This document shows positions 49,101-59,185 of a stretch of DNA of 64,000 nt, in pieces. The stretch's first letter is position 1; each line of letters starts with the position of its first letter. Source of the stretch: Campylobacter concisus (GTDB lineage Bacteria; Campylobacterota; Campylobacteria; Campylobacterales; Campylobacteraceae); assembly GCF_002092855.1 (NCBI RefSeq), contig NZ_LVLC01000030.1:1-64000 (forward strand), given 5' to 3'. The notes below the pieces were generated by a model, which saw only the letters and a list, made by a program, of their open reading frames with translations, did not search any database and was not told where the DNA came from. Both the position numbers and the translations under genes were made by a program.

Positions 49101-49651
49101 GCTAGCCCTACGCAACCATTTTTTTTATCTTTAAGTTTTCCACCGCGTTTGTACTTTAGTTCGCCACAAAATCTCTTACCGAATTTTGCCTCGATGATGA
49201 GAACTAGCACGAAAAATATCTTTTCATCATTCATTCGTGCGATCTGACGTAGAGTTTGGCTAGCGTCATTAAATTTGACCCCATTTTTACGTAAAGTTTC
49301 GCAAAAAACAGCCTCGTCAAAGCCCAACATTTGCGAAATTTCAGTTATGCTATATGGCTCGAGTGAGGCGATAATGCGGTCCATATTGCAAATACTTGGA
49401 TTTTTACTGCGTGTTAGCACATCCATTGTTTCATTCATTAGCTTTACTAGCTTTTTTCTACGATTTATAACGTGAAGTGTTGCAGCAAGCAATATTAAAA
49501 AACCTGCGATTTTATGGGCATTTAATAAATACTCATTATATTCACCAAGTGCAAAATTTACACTAGAGAATGCGAGCATACAAAGACCTAAAATAAGAAC
49601 TAAAACAAGACAGAATTTATAAATAACCTCTACTTTAAACATGACACTCAT
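49031..49651 (-). CDS. Membrane protein with DUF4405-like N-terminus, 206 aa
   Basis: Two N-terminal membrane helices (FCLVLVLILGLCMLAF; KIAGFLILLAATLHVINRR, with His residues that could bind haem) precede a soluble domain with a helix-turn-helix-like segment (ITEISQMLGFDEAVFCETLR). The tail after GGKLKDKKNG overlaps another gene and may not be conserved. Confidence 0.6.
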   Translation of the reverse strand: MSVMFKVEVIYKFCLVLVLILGLCMLAFSSVNFALGEYNEYLLNAHKIAGFLILLAATLHVINRRKKLVKLMNETMDVLTRSKNPSICNMDRIIASLEPYSITEISQMLGFDEAVFCETLRKNGVKFNDASQTLRQIARMNDEKIFFVLVLIIEAKFGKRFCGELKYKRGGKLKDKKNGCVGLAQSLLTCAMQMKLSLLQRLNAQS

Positions 49652-49730
49652 CCTAAAATATATTTTTCTAATTATACACTTTAGGAGTTAAAATTTATCA
49701 CCAGCTTATTTAGCTGGTGATTTAATTAGA

Positions 49731-51844
49731 TTAAAAATTGTAGTTAAAGCTTAGATTAAATGTGCGTGGATCGCCATAAACCATCATGTTTTTGCCGATG
49801 CCCTCGTAGTATTTTTTATTAAAGAGATTGTCGATATTTAGCTGTACATCAAAATTCTTAGCAAATTTATATCCAAACATCAAATTTGCCAAGGTGTAGC
49901 CTTTTTGTGTGATTTCATCTGTGCCTTTGCCAGTATAAATTTTGCTCTTATACATAGCTCCAGCCCCTACTCTAAAGTCCCTAAATTCGTACTTTGCAAA
50001 TAAATTTGCCGTGCTTCTTGATGAGTCGGTGGCGTATTTCTCACCTTTAGCATCTTTTGCATTAAAGTGCGTTGCGCCAAAGCTTAGGCTTAAATTTTTA
50101 GTGATCTCGCCGTTTAGATCTAGCTCGACACCCTTGCTTGTCACACCCTTGCCAGATTCATATATGTCGGCATTTGTCGCTGGATTTTTCCTGCCAGTAT
50201 TTATGCCAAGCTTATCTTGCACGATCTTAAAGACACCAAGACTTGCTTGAAGTGCCCCGTCAAAATACTCGCCTTTAATGCCCGCTTCATAGTCCTTGCC
50301 TCGGATCGGATCAAGATACTTGTCGTTTGCGTCCTTTACGCTTTGAGGTTTAAATATGCTCGTGTAGCTAGCATATAGAGTGTGGTTTGCTCCGATGTCG
50401 TAAGTGACACCAAGATATGGTGTGATCTCATTTGTGAAATTTCTATTGTCTTTGCCACCCTCGATCTCGTATTTGTAGTAGCTCACTCTGGCACCTAATA
50501 GAAATTTAAGCTCATCGGTGATTGATAGTTTATTTGCCGCGTAAAATGCCTTTTGTATCGTTTTGTCTTTATTGTTTTGATCCACGTAAGGGAGTTTTGG
50601 ATCATCAAGGTGTAAGTTTTTAAAGTCTATCTACTTCTAGCCGTATAAGCAAGCCCTGCTGGTGTAGTCCTTTGCGACCAGTAGCTACTTACCTTATCGC
50701 TACTTTTTTTATAGCTGTTATACATCGCACCAAAGACAAACTCATGAGATAAATTTGCTATCTCGTAAGGGATATTTGCGTATGCATCGACATTGTGGAT
50801 ATTCTCCTCTCTTTTGTTTGCATAGGCGCTAAGACCACCTATATTGCCGGTGCCATCTAAATTTACCGCTCCGCCGTAGTAGAGTAAATTTGAGTCAGTG
50901 TTTGCCCTTCTAAATGAGTAGCTTAAATTTAAGCTCGCTTCATTTTCAAAGTAGTGTTTAAAATCAGTGTAGAAATCAAGCGTTTTTATGTCCCATCTAG
51001 TCCAAGGCTGAGAGAAAATTTCATTTTTACTAAAATTTGTCCTAGAGCCATCTGAGTAAAATGCTGGCATACCGCCCCATCTAACCCCGTGGCGTCTTAG
51101 CTCTTGATAAAACGCACCAAGGCTAAGCCACGAGTTATCGCCTATATCGCTATCGACTACGCCATAAATCGCGCTATTTTTGCGGTTATAATAATCCATA
51201 TAAGAGTGCGACTTCTCATGCATAAAAGATAGCCTTGCTCTAACGCTTCCGCTCTCATTTACAGGCGTTTGCACATCGCCATTTACACCGTATCTATCGT
51301 ATGAGCCAGCACTTACGCCAAAATTTCCTTTAAGTTCTTTTGCGTCTGCTCTTTTTCTTATGAAATTTAAGCTTGCAGCCGGATTGTCAGCGCCAGCAAG
51401 TAGGCCGTTTGCTCCTTTTACTACCTCGACTCTTTCATAAGGCAGAAAGCTCATATCATTTGCACCAAGGCTAAAGCCGCCAAAGCTAGGCATCGAATCA
51501 AGCAAGTAATAATCTATCTTAAAGCCACGAGCCGTCGGATATACACGCTCGTCCCATTTATTTAGCGTGACGCCAGGGATATTTCTAAGAAGCACTTGAT
51601 AGTCCTTGATGCCTTGATCTTTTAGCCTAGCTTCTGTTAGCACAGTTAGCGACTGGGGCGTTTGACGAGATGTTAAATTTAGCCTTGTTGTGCTCTTTAC
51701 AAGCTCTTTTGCAAAGTAGTTTGCATCGTCTCTTCGCTCGCTTTCTACGACATCGATTGCCTCTAAAATTTTATCGCTTTGGCTAGCAAAAATTTGAGGT
51801 TGCATCAAATTTAATGCAACCAAACTAATTAAAATTTTTTTCAT
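49731..51844 (-). pseudogene. TonB-dependent siderophore receptor, frameshifted
   Basis: The N-terminal 405 codons give a signal peptide, plug domain (TSRQTPQSLTVLTEARLKDQ; NIPGVTLNKWD; VEVVKGANGLLAGADNPA) and first barrel strands, then stop at 50627. The barrel resumes in another frame from about 50626 (DFKNLHLDDPKLPYVDQNN) to the canonical end FNLSFNYNF. A one-base change near AGTAGATAG accounts for it. The intact receptor of about 700 aa would be of the FhuE/FoxA/FpvA type. It might be phase-variable or a sequencing error, but its neighbour is broken too. Confidence 0.88.
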
Positions 51845-52925
51845 TTTTTCTCCTTTTAAAATTTCTTTTAATCCACAAATAAAGTCCTGAGATACTTAAA
51901 ATAAGCGGTGAAATGCCGACTAAAAACCAGATAAATTTTGTGAATTGGTTGTAGTTGCCAAAGTGCGATTTTCTAAATGCTGAGAGAATTTTTTCACTTA
52001 GATTTGCATTTTTTATATCCAAAATACTTACTAATTCGCCGTTATTTTTATCGTAAGTTAATATGCTTGAATATTCGTTATGCAAGAAATTTTGATCTTT
52101 TACGTAGCCAAAAAGGCGTATATTTGTTCCTTACATAAAAGGCAGTGAGATGAAGTGTGGCTCAAAGCCAACAAGATCATTTTTTGAGCGGGCCACTAGC
52201 TCGTCAAGAGATAGGCTTTTGTTATAAATTTTTGCATCTATAACGAAGTCATTTTTAAACTCTGGCATGCGTGCCATCTGAAATTCCCACCAAACACCGC
52301 TTACGCAAATGAGCAGTAAAATAGGCGTAGAAAAAATTCCTATCATTTTATGAATGTCGCTCATAAAAACATTTAGCCTATTTACACGAAGCCTAAGTAG
52401 TGTCAGCCAAAATTTTCTATAAATCACAAAACCACTTATGCAGATAAAAAACGTGAAAATAGCGGTTAAAGTAAGGATAATATGACCGCTCTTTTCTAAA
52501 AATAGCGACTCATGAAGCTTTGTTAAAACTCCAAAAAATCCCTCATCATGTGCGAGTGGCTCGCTCTTTATCTTACCGCTAAAAGCGTCAAAATAGATAA
52601 ATTTCCACTCTTTTTGACTATCATTGTGCTCGATTAACCAAATTTTGTCGCATCTTTTAGGATTTGCATCGATGTTGATGCCGACCATCTCGTAGCCGTC
52701 AATCTCGCTTGCGATGATCTCTCTTTGCTCATCAAAGCTGATCCTTTTGCTTAAATTTTCTTTGTTTAAATTTACATTTACGACATTTGGGGCAAGAAGG
52801 CTGTTTATCTCATTTTTATAAACCAAAATAGCACCGCTAAAACAAACTACTGCAAGTGGAATGAAAAATAATATAGATAAATAAGTGTGCAATTTATAAA
52901 AAAATTTTTGATTTAGAAATTTCAC
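51825..52925 (-). pseudogene. PepSY-associated membrane protein with in-frame TAA
   Basis: The frame 52925-52131 encodes an N-terminal helix (SILFFIPLAVVCFSGAILVY), a PepSY-like periplasmic part and further helices (HKMIGIFSTPILLLICVSGV). It stops at TAA 52131-52133, yet the same frame continues (GTNIRLFGYVKDQNFLHNEY) to a last helix and ends at 51825. A CAA-to-TAA change would explain it. Such proteins (PiuB/FpvG-like) help release iron from siderophores, and the gene overlaps the broken receptor by 20 bp. Confidence 0.85.
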
Positions 52926-52990
52926 TTTGTTTTGAAGTCTTTTAATAGTAGGTTTTGATAATGGCTCGCAATCTTACACAAAATTTACTT

Positions 52991-53014
52991 TGATAATATT
53001 TAAAACTATTATCA
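52991..53014. promoter_or_regulatory. Putative Fur box
   Basis: TGATAATA and TATTATCA are inverted around an 8-bp A/T spacer, upstream of the PepSY and TonB receptor genes. The arms match the GATAAT half-site of Fur. A further TTGATAATGG lies about 40 bp closer to the gene. Confidence 0.6.
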
Positions 53015-53324
53015 ATTATGATTTCAAAAAAGAAAAATTTTTATAGAATGTAAATTGAAAAAAATAAATAGATTTGATTTTCAAAAGAATAAACAACTCC
53101 TCTTTGTGTATACGAAAAGCCAGAAAAGGGGGAAGCAAAGACTTATCAGTTACAAAAAGGAGGGTCCATTTAGGACGATGAAATAGTATTATTTAAGCAT
53201 AAATTTTAATAAAATTTTTAGTTAATAAAAAAGAAATTCCAAGTAATACTAAAGTAAATTTAACTTTAAAGAAGCTGCATTTAAGAAATTTCTTTTAATT
53301 AGTGCAAGTACAAAATTAAAATAG
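53015..53324. other. Intergenic stretch without a gene
   Basis: AT-rich, with no coding frame of note. The segment TTACAAAAAGGAGG near 53150 recurs at about 53778 on the same strand, and a small GTCC-ATTTA-GGAC hairpin follows the first copy. I see nothing else. Confidence 0.4.
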
Positions 53325-53732
53325 CTAATTTTTAGGCACAAGCTCTAATACACTGCAAGCTCGCTTGCTGCCCAACTTGCAAGCCTTATCAAGAGCATTT
53401 GCAGAAAGATCAAAGCTTTGCTCAGTGCCATTTCCTTGAAGATACTTTGTCGCTAGCTCATAGCAAGCCTCACTACTACCGTTATCACAGAGCGATTTAA
53501 ATATCTCAAAAGATTTTTGCGTATCTTTTTCTATGCCAAGACCACGCCCTAGCATATCTGCATAGATAAAGCAAGAAATTTTATCTTTATTTTCACATTC
53601 ACTTGAAAGCTTTTTTGTAAAACTCTCGCAAGCTTTAGCGTTACTTTTATTAATGCACTCTTGCACATTTATATCCCAGTTTGCATTCAAAGATAGAAGT
53701 GTAAATGCTAAAAACAAAATGGATTTTTTCAT
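53325..53732 (-). CDS. Secreted Cys-rich Sel1-repeat protein, 135 aa
   Basis: A signal peptide (cleavage near residue 17) is followed by Sel1-like repeats with paired cysteines (KACESFTKKLSSEC; ISCFIYADMLGRGLGI; EACYELATKYLQGNG; RACSVLELV), as in Helicobacter HcpA-type proteins. It is probably periplasmic or secreted with disulfides. It sits just beyond the end of the nos operon, separated by a strong hairpin, so it need not be part of it. Confidence 0.82.
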   Translation of the reverse strand: MKKSILFLAFTLLSLNANWDINVQECINKSNAKACESFTKKLSSECENKDKISCFIYADMLGRGLGIEKDTQKSFEIFKSLCDNGSSEACYELATKYLQGNGTEQSFDLSANALDKACKLGSKRACSVLELVPKN

Positions 53733-53752
53733 AAATTTCCTTGGAAGAAGTT

Positions 53753-53778
53753 AGCTCCCTTTGGGGGAAAGGGAGCTA
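53753..53778. terminator. Hairpin between nosY and the Sel1 gene
   Basis: Arms AGCTCCC and GGGAGCT (plus flanking pairs) form a stable stem-loop about 90 bp after the nosY stop. No T run follows on the minus strand, so it could be a Rho-type stop, an RNA stabiliser or part of the Sel1 leader. Confidence 0.45.
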
Positions 53779-53867
53779 TTACAAAAAGGAGGTTTCTTGT
53801 TGGACAAGTGGAATAATACAAGTTTCGTCTAAATTTAAAACCAACTTTTCTTTAACAAAAAACAATC

Positions 53868-54695
53868 TCAAACCAAATCTTTTTTACTAAAGGCGAAATA
53901 GCCACAAACTAGCAAAATAATGCCTAGTACGAGCGGATAAATAATCGCGTAAGCTACAAATGTCGCTTTTGGAAAGGTGCTTAAAATAAAATAAGATGCA
54001 GTACCGATAACTGCCAAATTTGGATCAAAAAGACTAAGCGCTGCTATCCTGAAAAGCTCTATCGGATTTAGTATGGCAATAGCGTAAATGACATACTCAT
54101 CGACTGAACTTCGCATAAGAAGTCCAATTAATGCTAGATCAATAAATGCTAGCATTATAAGCCAAAGTAAAAACGCTACGCCTTGGCCTGTCTCTTGATT
54201 TTTAATCACGCTTGAGATAAAAAATCCAAGCGATAAAAAAATGATACTTAAGCTAAAAAGTAGTCCAAAATAAAGTATTAATACACTCCAAGGTATCGCA
54301 ACACCTTTTATAAGACCAACGATCACGCAAAGCAAAAGAGCAAACAAAAGTGGTACAAAAACAACAAATGTACGGCCCAGTGCCTTACCAAAGTAATACT
54401 CTCTAAGGCTTAGCGGGAAGCTAAGGATGTATTCAAGCAAATTTGTATCTCTATCTTGATTTATGCTTCTTACGGTTGAGATGAGAATAAAAATAGGCAC
54501 AATGATGACGCAAATTTGAATAAACAAAAGCAGTGCTCTAGTAAGCCCAGAAAAGCCGAGCACACGTGAGTCGGTCACGCCGCTAAATAAAAATCCTATC
54601 ATCAAAGCAGAAAAAAGCGCAGCATATATCACAAACCATCTTGAGCGAAAAGACTCTTTTACATCAAGCTTTGCTATTAAAAAAAGATTATTCAC
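53868..54695 (-). CDS. nosY: NosY, ABC transporter permease
   Basis: This 275-aa protein has six hydrophobic segments, matching NosY. With NosF and NosD it forms a complex needed to assemble the copper-sulfide CuZ centre of N2O reductase, probably moving a sulfur species or driving the chaperone. It is the last gene of the cluster and overlaps nosF by 8 bp. In other epsilonproteobacteria nosL follows; it does not here. Confidence 0.9.
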   Translation of the reverse strand: MNNLFLIAKLDVKESFRSRWFVIYAALFSALMIGFLFSGVTDSRVLGFSGLTRALLLFIQICVIIVPIFILISTVRSINQDRDTNLLEYILSFPLSLREYYFGKALGRTFVVFVPLLFALLLCVIVGLIKGVAIPWSVLILYFGLLFSLSIIFLSLGFFISSVIKNQETGQGVAFLLWLIMLAFIDLALIGLLMRSSVDEYVIYAIAILNPIELFRIAALSLFDPNLAVIGTASYFILSTFPKATFVAYAIIYPLVLGIILLVCGYFAFSKKDLV

Positions 54696-55341
54696 TCTTG
54701 CCCCTTAAATTTTCTTCTTTGATTATCTTGCCAAGATCCATATAGACGCATCTATCTAATAAATTTGCTATCTCATCGATACGGTGTGAAATAAAAACAA
54801 GTGTTTTGTTTTGCGTGAAGTTATCAAGTAAATTTTTAAAAGAAAGCCTTGCTTTTACATCAAGATTTGCTGTTGGCTCATCAAACATCAAAATTTCATT
54901 ATCCTTGGCAAATGCAATGGCTATTAGCATCTTTTGTTTCATGCCGCCAGAGAGCTTATAAAATGGCTTATTTAAATTTGCATGCAGATCAAGCTCTAAA
55001 AGCTTGCTAAATTTCTCAATCTCTTCAAATTTTACATTTGAGCTTTTGCAAACAAACTCACAAAGCTCGCGTAGATTAAATTTAAGCGGTGGTGGAGTTT
55101 GTGGCACAAATGAGATAAATTTCAAAGCCCCTTTTCTATCTTTTAGAGTATTTACACCATTTATTGCTATGCTTCCGCTATTTGGGATAAATTCGCCTAA
55201 AATGATACGCATGAGCGAGCTTTTACCAGCTCCATTTTGTCCAAGTATTGCTATTTTTTCGCCAGATTTTACGTTTAGGCTAACATTGTCAAGTATCCTT
55301 TGCGAGCCAAAAATTTTAGTTACTTCTTTTATATCTATCAA
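54688..55341 (-). CDS. nosF: NosF, ABC transporter ATPase
   Basis: This 217-aa ATPase has Walker A GQNGAGKSS (about 34-42), signature LSGGMKQK (about 128) and Walker B EILMFDEPTANLD (about 148), all complete. It powers the NosY permease. It lies 9 bp after nosH. Confidence 0.93.
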   Translation of the reverse strand: MIDIKEVTKIFGSQRILDNVSLNVKSGEKIAILGQNGAGKSSLMRIILGEFIPNSGSIAINGVNTLKDRKGALKFISFVPQTPPPLKFNLRELCEFVCKSSNVKFEEIEKFSKLLELDLHANLNKPFYKLSGGMKQKMLIAIAFAKDNEILMFDEPTANLDVKARLSFKNLLDNFTQNKTLVFISHRIDEIANLLDRCVYMDLGKIIKEENLRGKSE

Positions 55342-55350
55342 AAATTTTCC

Positions 55351-56250
55351 TTATATGAGTTTTTTAAAGCCGTTGTCAAATTTTAGTGCATCTTGATGAC
55401 ACACATCAATACACCTACCACAAAGCGTACAATCAGCACCAGCTATCCTAAAGATATTTTTATTCTCGTCAAGTTTTGCTCCTTTTTTTGTCATAAAAAG
55501 TACGTGAGGCACTAGACAAACATCAGTGCAAACTAAGCAGTGATCGCACTTCTCTTTATCCCAGCTAACTTTTATAGCATTTGGTTTAGCTAGCACTGAG
55601 TAAGTAGCTCCAATAGGACAGACATACCTACACCAAGCTCTACGTGAGAAGAAAATTTCAACCATAAGCATAGCCACAACGAACCAAATAGCATGAAAAT
55701 AGCCATAGATAATAAATCTTGAAAAAATCCCAACAACATTAAAAATTTCAAATGTAAGGCTTGCACTAGCAAAGCTAAGGGTTAAAAATAAAATGGTAAA
55801 AACATATCGCCACTTTGTGTCAAAAACTCGTGGTTTCACTATCTTTTTGGCGCGTAAATTTTCATGGATCTTCTCAGCTATTTCACTTATTAATGAATAT
55901 GGACAGATCCAAGAGCAAAAGCCTCTACCGCCAAAAATGATATAAAAGGCCAAGATACTAAGTGAGCCAATTATTAAATTTACATGGATTTCATGTGTCG
56001 CCAAAAAGACTTGCAGGCTCATAAAAGCATCTGCTAAGTGAAAGCCAAATATCCTTGACGCACTGATATCGCCTTCTAAAATTTGTATATCAACTCTATA
56101 TGAAAGCACAAATAAAAGATGGACTAGAATAATGCTAAATATACGCCAAAATCGTATGCTAGGACGCTTCTTCCCATCTTTTGTAGTTGTGATTAACGTG
56201 CTTAGAAAGCTTACATTTCTAATCGTCGCACGAGTGTTATATTTGTCCAT
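55351..56250 (-). CDS. nosH: NosH, NapH-like membrane iron-sulfur protein
   Basis: This 299-aa protein has four to five membrane helices, cytoplasmic CxxxCP motifs (CSWICPYSL and CRYVCPIGATY) and two 4Fe-4S ferredoxin motifs (CDHCLVCTDVC; CTLCGRCIDVC). With NosG it is proposed as a menaquinol dehydrogenase feeding electrons to N2O reduction, as NapGH does for nitrate. Confidence 0.92.
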   Translation of the reverse strand: MDKYNTRATIRNVSFLSTLITTTKDGKKRPSIRFWRIFSIILVHLLFVLSYRVDIQILEGDISASRIFGFHLADAFMSLQVFLATHEIHVNLIIGSLSILAFYIIFGGRGFCSWICPYSLISEIAEKIHENLRAKKIVKPRVFDTKWRYVFTILFLTLSFASASLTFEIFNVVGIFSRFIIYGYFHAIWFVVAMLMVEIFFSRRAWCRYVCPIGATYSVLAKPNAIKVSWDKEKCDHCLVCTDVCLVPHVLFMTKKGAKLDENKNIFRIAGADCTLCGRCIDVCHQDALKFDNGFKKLI

Positions 56251-56252
56251 TT

Positions 56253-56714
56253 TTACTTTTTAAATTTAGAAATTTCATCTGCAAGGCTTTCAAGCTCGCT
56301 ATCACTAACATTTGTGAGTAGCCCCTTCATAAGCGAGTTTTGCACCTTGCCAGCTTTATAATCAGCTAGCTTTTTAAGCAATTCATCCTTACTTAGATGC
56401 GTTATATCAGGAGCTACGACGCCTTTTGCATTTGCACCATGACACGGGGCACAAGTTGTTAGATACTGCTTGCTAACGCCTTCATTGTGCACTTTAGCCA
56501 CGCTTAGACTTAGCTCTTTTACCTTTTTTAGCTCATCTTCGCTGGCAAATTCTTCACTAGACTTTGGCTGCTCTTTTGTAAAATTTTGCTCTACTTTTGG
56601 CTGAGCATTAGTTGCTACTTTTTCCTTTTTAGGCGGAGTCTGGCTTAACATAAATACCATGATACCGCAAATTGCTACCGCTAAAATAATGGTTATAATC
56701 TTTCCTACTTTCAT
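56253..56714 (-). CDS. nosC2: NosC2, membrane-anchored monohaem cytochrome c
   Basis: This 153-aa protein has an N-terminal membrane anchor or uncleaved signal (ILAVAICGIMVFMLSQTPP), a charged linker and one CAPCH haem site near residue 94, with a distal Met in SLMKGLL. It should carry electrons from NosGH towards NosZ. One-base overlap with nosC1. Confidence 0.85.
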   Translation of the reverse strand: MKVGKIITIILAVAICGIMVFMLSQTPPKKEKVATNAQPKVEQNFTKEQPKSSEEFASEDELKKVKELSLSVAKVHNEGVSKQYLTTCAPCHGANAKGVVAPDITHLSKDELLKKLADYKAGKVQNSLMKGLLTNVSDSELESLADEISKFKK

Positions 56715-57262
56715 TATTTGCTCCTAAATTGTGTATTAAAATCACTGATTTCTTTAGCTAAATTTCTGATTTCACTATCATCCATTTTTTTAACAAGATC
56801 TCGCATCAAGACATTGACTTTTTCTTTATTTTTATAAGCATTTATCATTGTATAAATTTCATTTTCACTTTTTGTTAAAAGTGATGGCCCGATGATGCCA
56901 TTTGCGTAATCATCGTGACAAGCTGAGCATTTTGTAATGAAATTTTTGCTAAGCCTGCCCTTTATAAGTCTTAAATTTATAGTTTGAAGAGGGGTTCTTA
57001 CCATTGCTAAAGCACCGATTTGACGGCTTACGTTATTATCTTCAAGTCCAAATTTTACGCTCTTTTCGCCGTGCATATCGTATTTTATGAAATCATTTTG
57101 TTTATTTGTACTTTGATTATTTTCTTTTTTTTCAACCTTTATGCTAGCACTCGTGGCTACATTTATTGGTTGCTCGCTAGCTGCTTTTTGCGCTTTGTCA
57201 TCGCTCTTTTCACAGCCGACAAATAGCAAAGCAGCAGCCACTAAAGACATTATTAATCTCAT
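56714..57262 (-). CDS. nosC1: NosC1, lipoprotein monohaem cytochrome c
   Basis: This 182-aa protein has a lipobox (LLFVGC, cysteine at 17), a long Lys/Asn linker and one CSACH haem site near residue 113, with a distal Met in VLMRDL. Paired with NosC2 in the same operon, it fits the periplasmic electron path to NosZ. It overlaps nosG by 4 bp. Confidence 0.85.
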   Translation of the reverse strand: MRLIMSLVAAALLFVGCEKSDDKAQKAASEQPINVATSASIKVEKKENNQSTNKQNDFIKYDMHGEKSVKFGLEDNNVSRQIGALAMVRTPLQTINLRLIKGRLSKNFITKCSACHDDYANGIIGPSLLTKSENEIYTMINAYKNKEKVNVLMRDLVKKMDDSEIRNLAKEISDFNTQFRSK

Positions 57263-57936
57263 TCTTTCTCCTTATAAATTTCATCATAACTCATTTTTTG
57301 GGCAATATTTATAATTTTTACAGGGCAAACCTCAGCACACACCCCACACCCAACGCAGCCATGCTTTATGAGTGGTAAATTTGCTTCACTCATTACTATT
57401 GCACTATCGCCAACTGGGCAAATGCTGGCGCAAAGGTCACAAATTTGACCGATTTTGCCTTTTATCTTATCTTTTTCTGCCTCTTCTCTATCATTATAAA
57501 CTTTGCGAACAAGCAAATCTTCAACGCTATCTTCGCTTAGTTTTTCTCTTTTTAGGCACATACAGGCATTTGCATTACTCAAGACAGCAACGCCCATTTT
57601 CACATCATCAACAACTTTTGTAGCATGATCTAACGCACCGCTTGGACAGGCGAGCACACATGGGAAAAGATCACATAAATAGCAACCTCTCTTTTTAGGA
57701 TCGATGTATGCTGTACCATTTGAATATCCATCTTTTATATCAAGCAAACTTATACTGTGATAAGGGCATACCTGCACACACTGACCACATTTGACACAAA
57801 GATCATCGAAGTCATCAACCGCGCCTGGTGGTCTAAGATAGAGTTTATCACCGCTACTTTTTGGCAAAATTTTACCTATGCCATATCCTGCGGCAGCTGC
57901 GACTGAGCCTAAGATTATAAATTTTCTTCTATCCAC
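57259..57936 (-). CDS. nosG: NosG, NapG-like ferredoxin
   Basis: This 225-aa protein begins MDRRKFIILGSVAAAAGYGI, a Tat signal, and contains four cysteine motifs for 4Fe-4S clusters (CVKCGQCVQVCP; CYLCDLFPCVLACP; CDLCASICP; CVGCGVCAEVCP). It is the periplasmic partner of NosH. It overlaps nosD by 8 bp. Confidence 0.92.
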   Translation of the reverse strand: MDRRKFIILGSVAAAAGYGIGKILPKSSGDKLYLRPPGAVDDFDDLCVKCGQCVQVCPYHSISLLDIKDGYSNGTAYIDPKKRGCYLCDLFPCVLACPSGALDHATKVVDDVKMGVAVLSNANACMCLKREKLSEDSVEDLLVRKVYNDREEAEKDKIKGKIGQICDLCASICPVGDSAIVMSEANLPLIKHGCVGCGVCAEVCPVKIINIAQKMSYDEIYKEKE

Positions 57937-59185
57937 GTTTTGCCCTTAATGCGTTAAAATTTGAAGCATCAAGTGGTTTTATCCTTGGCGTGCTATCTTC
58001 AAGTAGCTTTATTGGCTCAGAAAATGGTGCGAGTTTGGCTAAAAAATTTAAGATACTAAAGACACTTGAGCCATAGAAAAACTGCAAATTCGGATAATAC
58101 TGCCAAAGCTGATCGGCATACGATAGGTGCATAAATGGCGTATCGCCATAGCCATCTTTATCTCTATCAAAGCTCTCATACTCATCATAATAATTTTTAC
58201 TCCACTGATTTAATGCCATTTTATCGCCTGGAGTGTCGTTCGCAACGATGTCCATATTGCCTATAAAATCATTATTTTCAAAGATGCTTGTCCCCTGAGT
58301 AGCGTGAAAATATACGCCAACTACGTTGTGTAAAATTTTATTGCCTAAGAAATTTATAGTTGAGCTTGGCTGAAACGGCGAGTTATCGAGCAAAATTCCT
58401 CTCGCATTATAGATAAGTGTATTGTTTTCGATAGTAAAATTTGAAACATCTTTTAGACCAATACCGATACCAAAAGCACCGTCACTATCCATAACAAGAT
58501 TATTTTTTATATTTGAGCCAGCTGAATACATAAAAAACATTCCGACCGCATTGCCGATAAAATCATTGTTTTCGACTAAATTTTGATTTGCATACATAAA
58601 GTGAAGCGAGTATCTCCCGCGAATCGCTTTATTTTTTAAAAATTTATTGTGACTTGCATACCATGCAACCATATCGCGGCTATCATAAATATAATTGCCT
58701 TCTATTAAATTTTCATGGCTATACCAGAGTCTAACCGCATCACCTCTAAAGCCAAGACTGGCCCCTTTTTTAGAAGTGATGTTATTTTCAGTGATCTTTG
58801 AGCTGCTGCACTCTTTAAAATCAACCCCAAAAAGCACATCACTCAAGTCATTTTGCGTAACCACGACATTATTTGCTTTATCACAGCCAATGCCAGCATC
58901 TAGCTCACCAAGGTCATTTCCGCTACCGCTTATCTTTAAATTTCTAAGCGTAACATTTGAGGCAATAATCTTTACAACTGTGCCTTTACCATTTCCTTTT
59001 ATGTGAGCGTTTTTGCCCTCGCCAACGATACTAAGTGGCTTATTTATAGTTATGCTTCCTTCATAGATGCCGTCCCCTAGCTTTATAACATCGCCAGGGC
59101 TAGCGTTATTTATTGCATCTTGAAGGATATTTGCAGAGCTAAAAATAGGCAAGAAAGCAAGGGCAAAATTGAAAATTTTACGCAT
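57929..59185 (-). CDS. nosD: NosD, periplasmic copper-centre maturation protein
   Basis: This 418-aa protein has a signal peptide (about 1-18) and a right-handed beta-helix built from NosD/PbH1 repeats (NNVVVTQNDLSDVLFGVDF; NLVENNDFIGNAVGMFFM; NFTIENNTLIYNARGILLD). NosD acts with NosFY on CuZ assembly in the periplasm. It overlaps nosB by 8 bp. Confidence 0.93.
   Translation of the reverse strand: MRKIFNFALAFLPIFSSANILQDAINNASPGDVIKLGDGIYEGSITINKPLSIVGEGKNAHIKGNGKGTVVKIIASNVTLRNLKISGSGNDLGELDAGIGCDKANNVVVTQNDLSDVLFGVDFKECSSSKITENNITSKKGASLGFRGDAVRLWYSHENLIEGNYIYDSRDMVAWYASHNKFLKNKAIRGRYSLHFMYANQNLVENNDFIGNAVGMFFMYSAGSNIKNNLVMDSDGAFGIGIGLKDVSNFTIENNTLIYNARGILLDNSPFQPSSTINFLGNKILHNVVGVYFHATQGTSIFENNDFIGNMDIVANDTPGDKMALNQWSKNYYDEYESFDRDKDGYGDTPFMHLSYADQLWQYYPNLQFFYGSSVFSILNFLAKLAPFSEPIKLLEDSTPRIKPLDASNFNALRAKRG

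Noticed and set aside
50585-50627. Start codon for a separate C-terminal TonB receptor gene
   Set aside because: The putative start is an internal GTG, and the frame continues upstream with barrel-like sequence; one frameshifted gene explains both halves.
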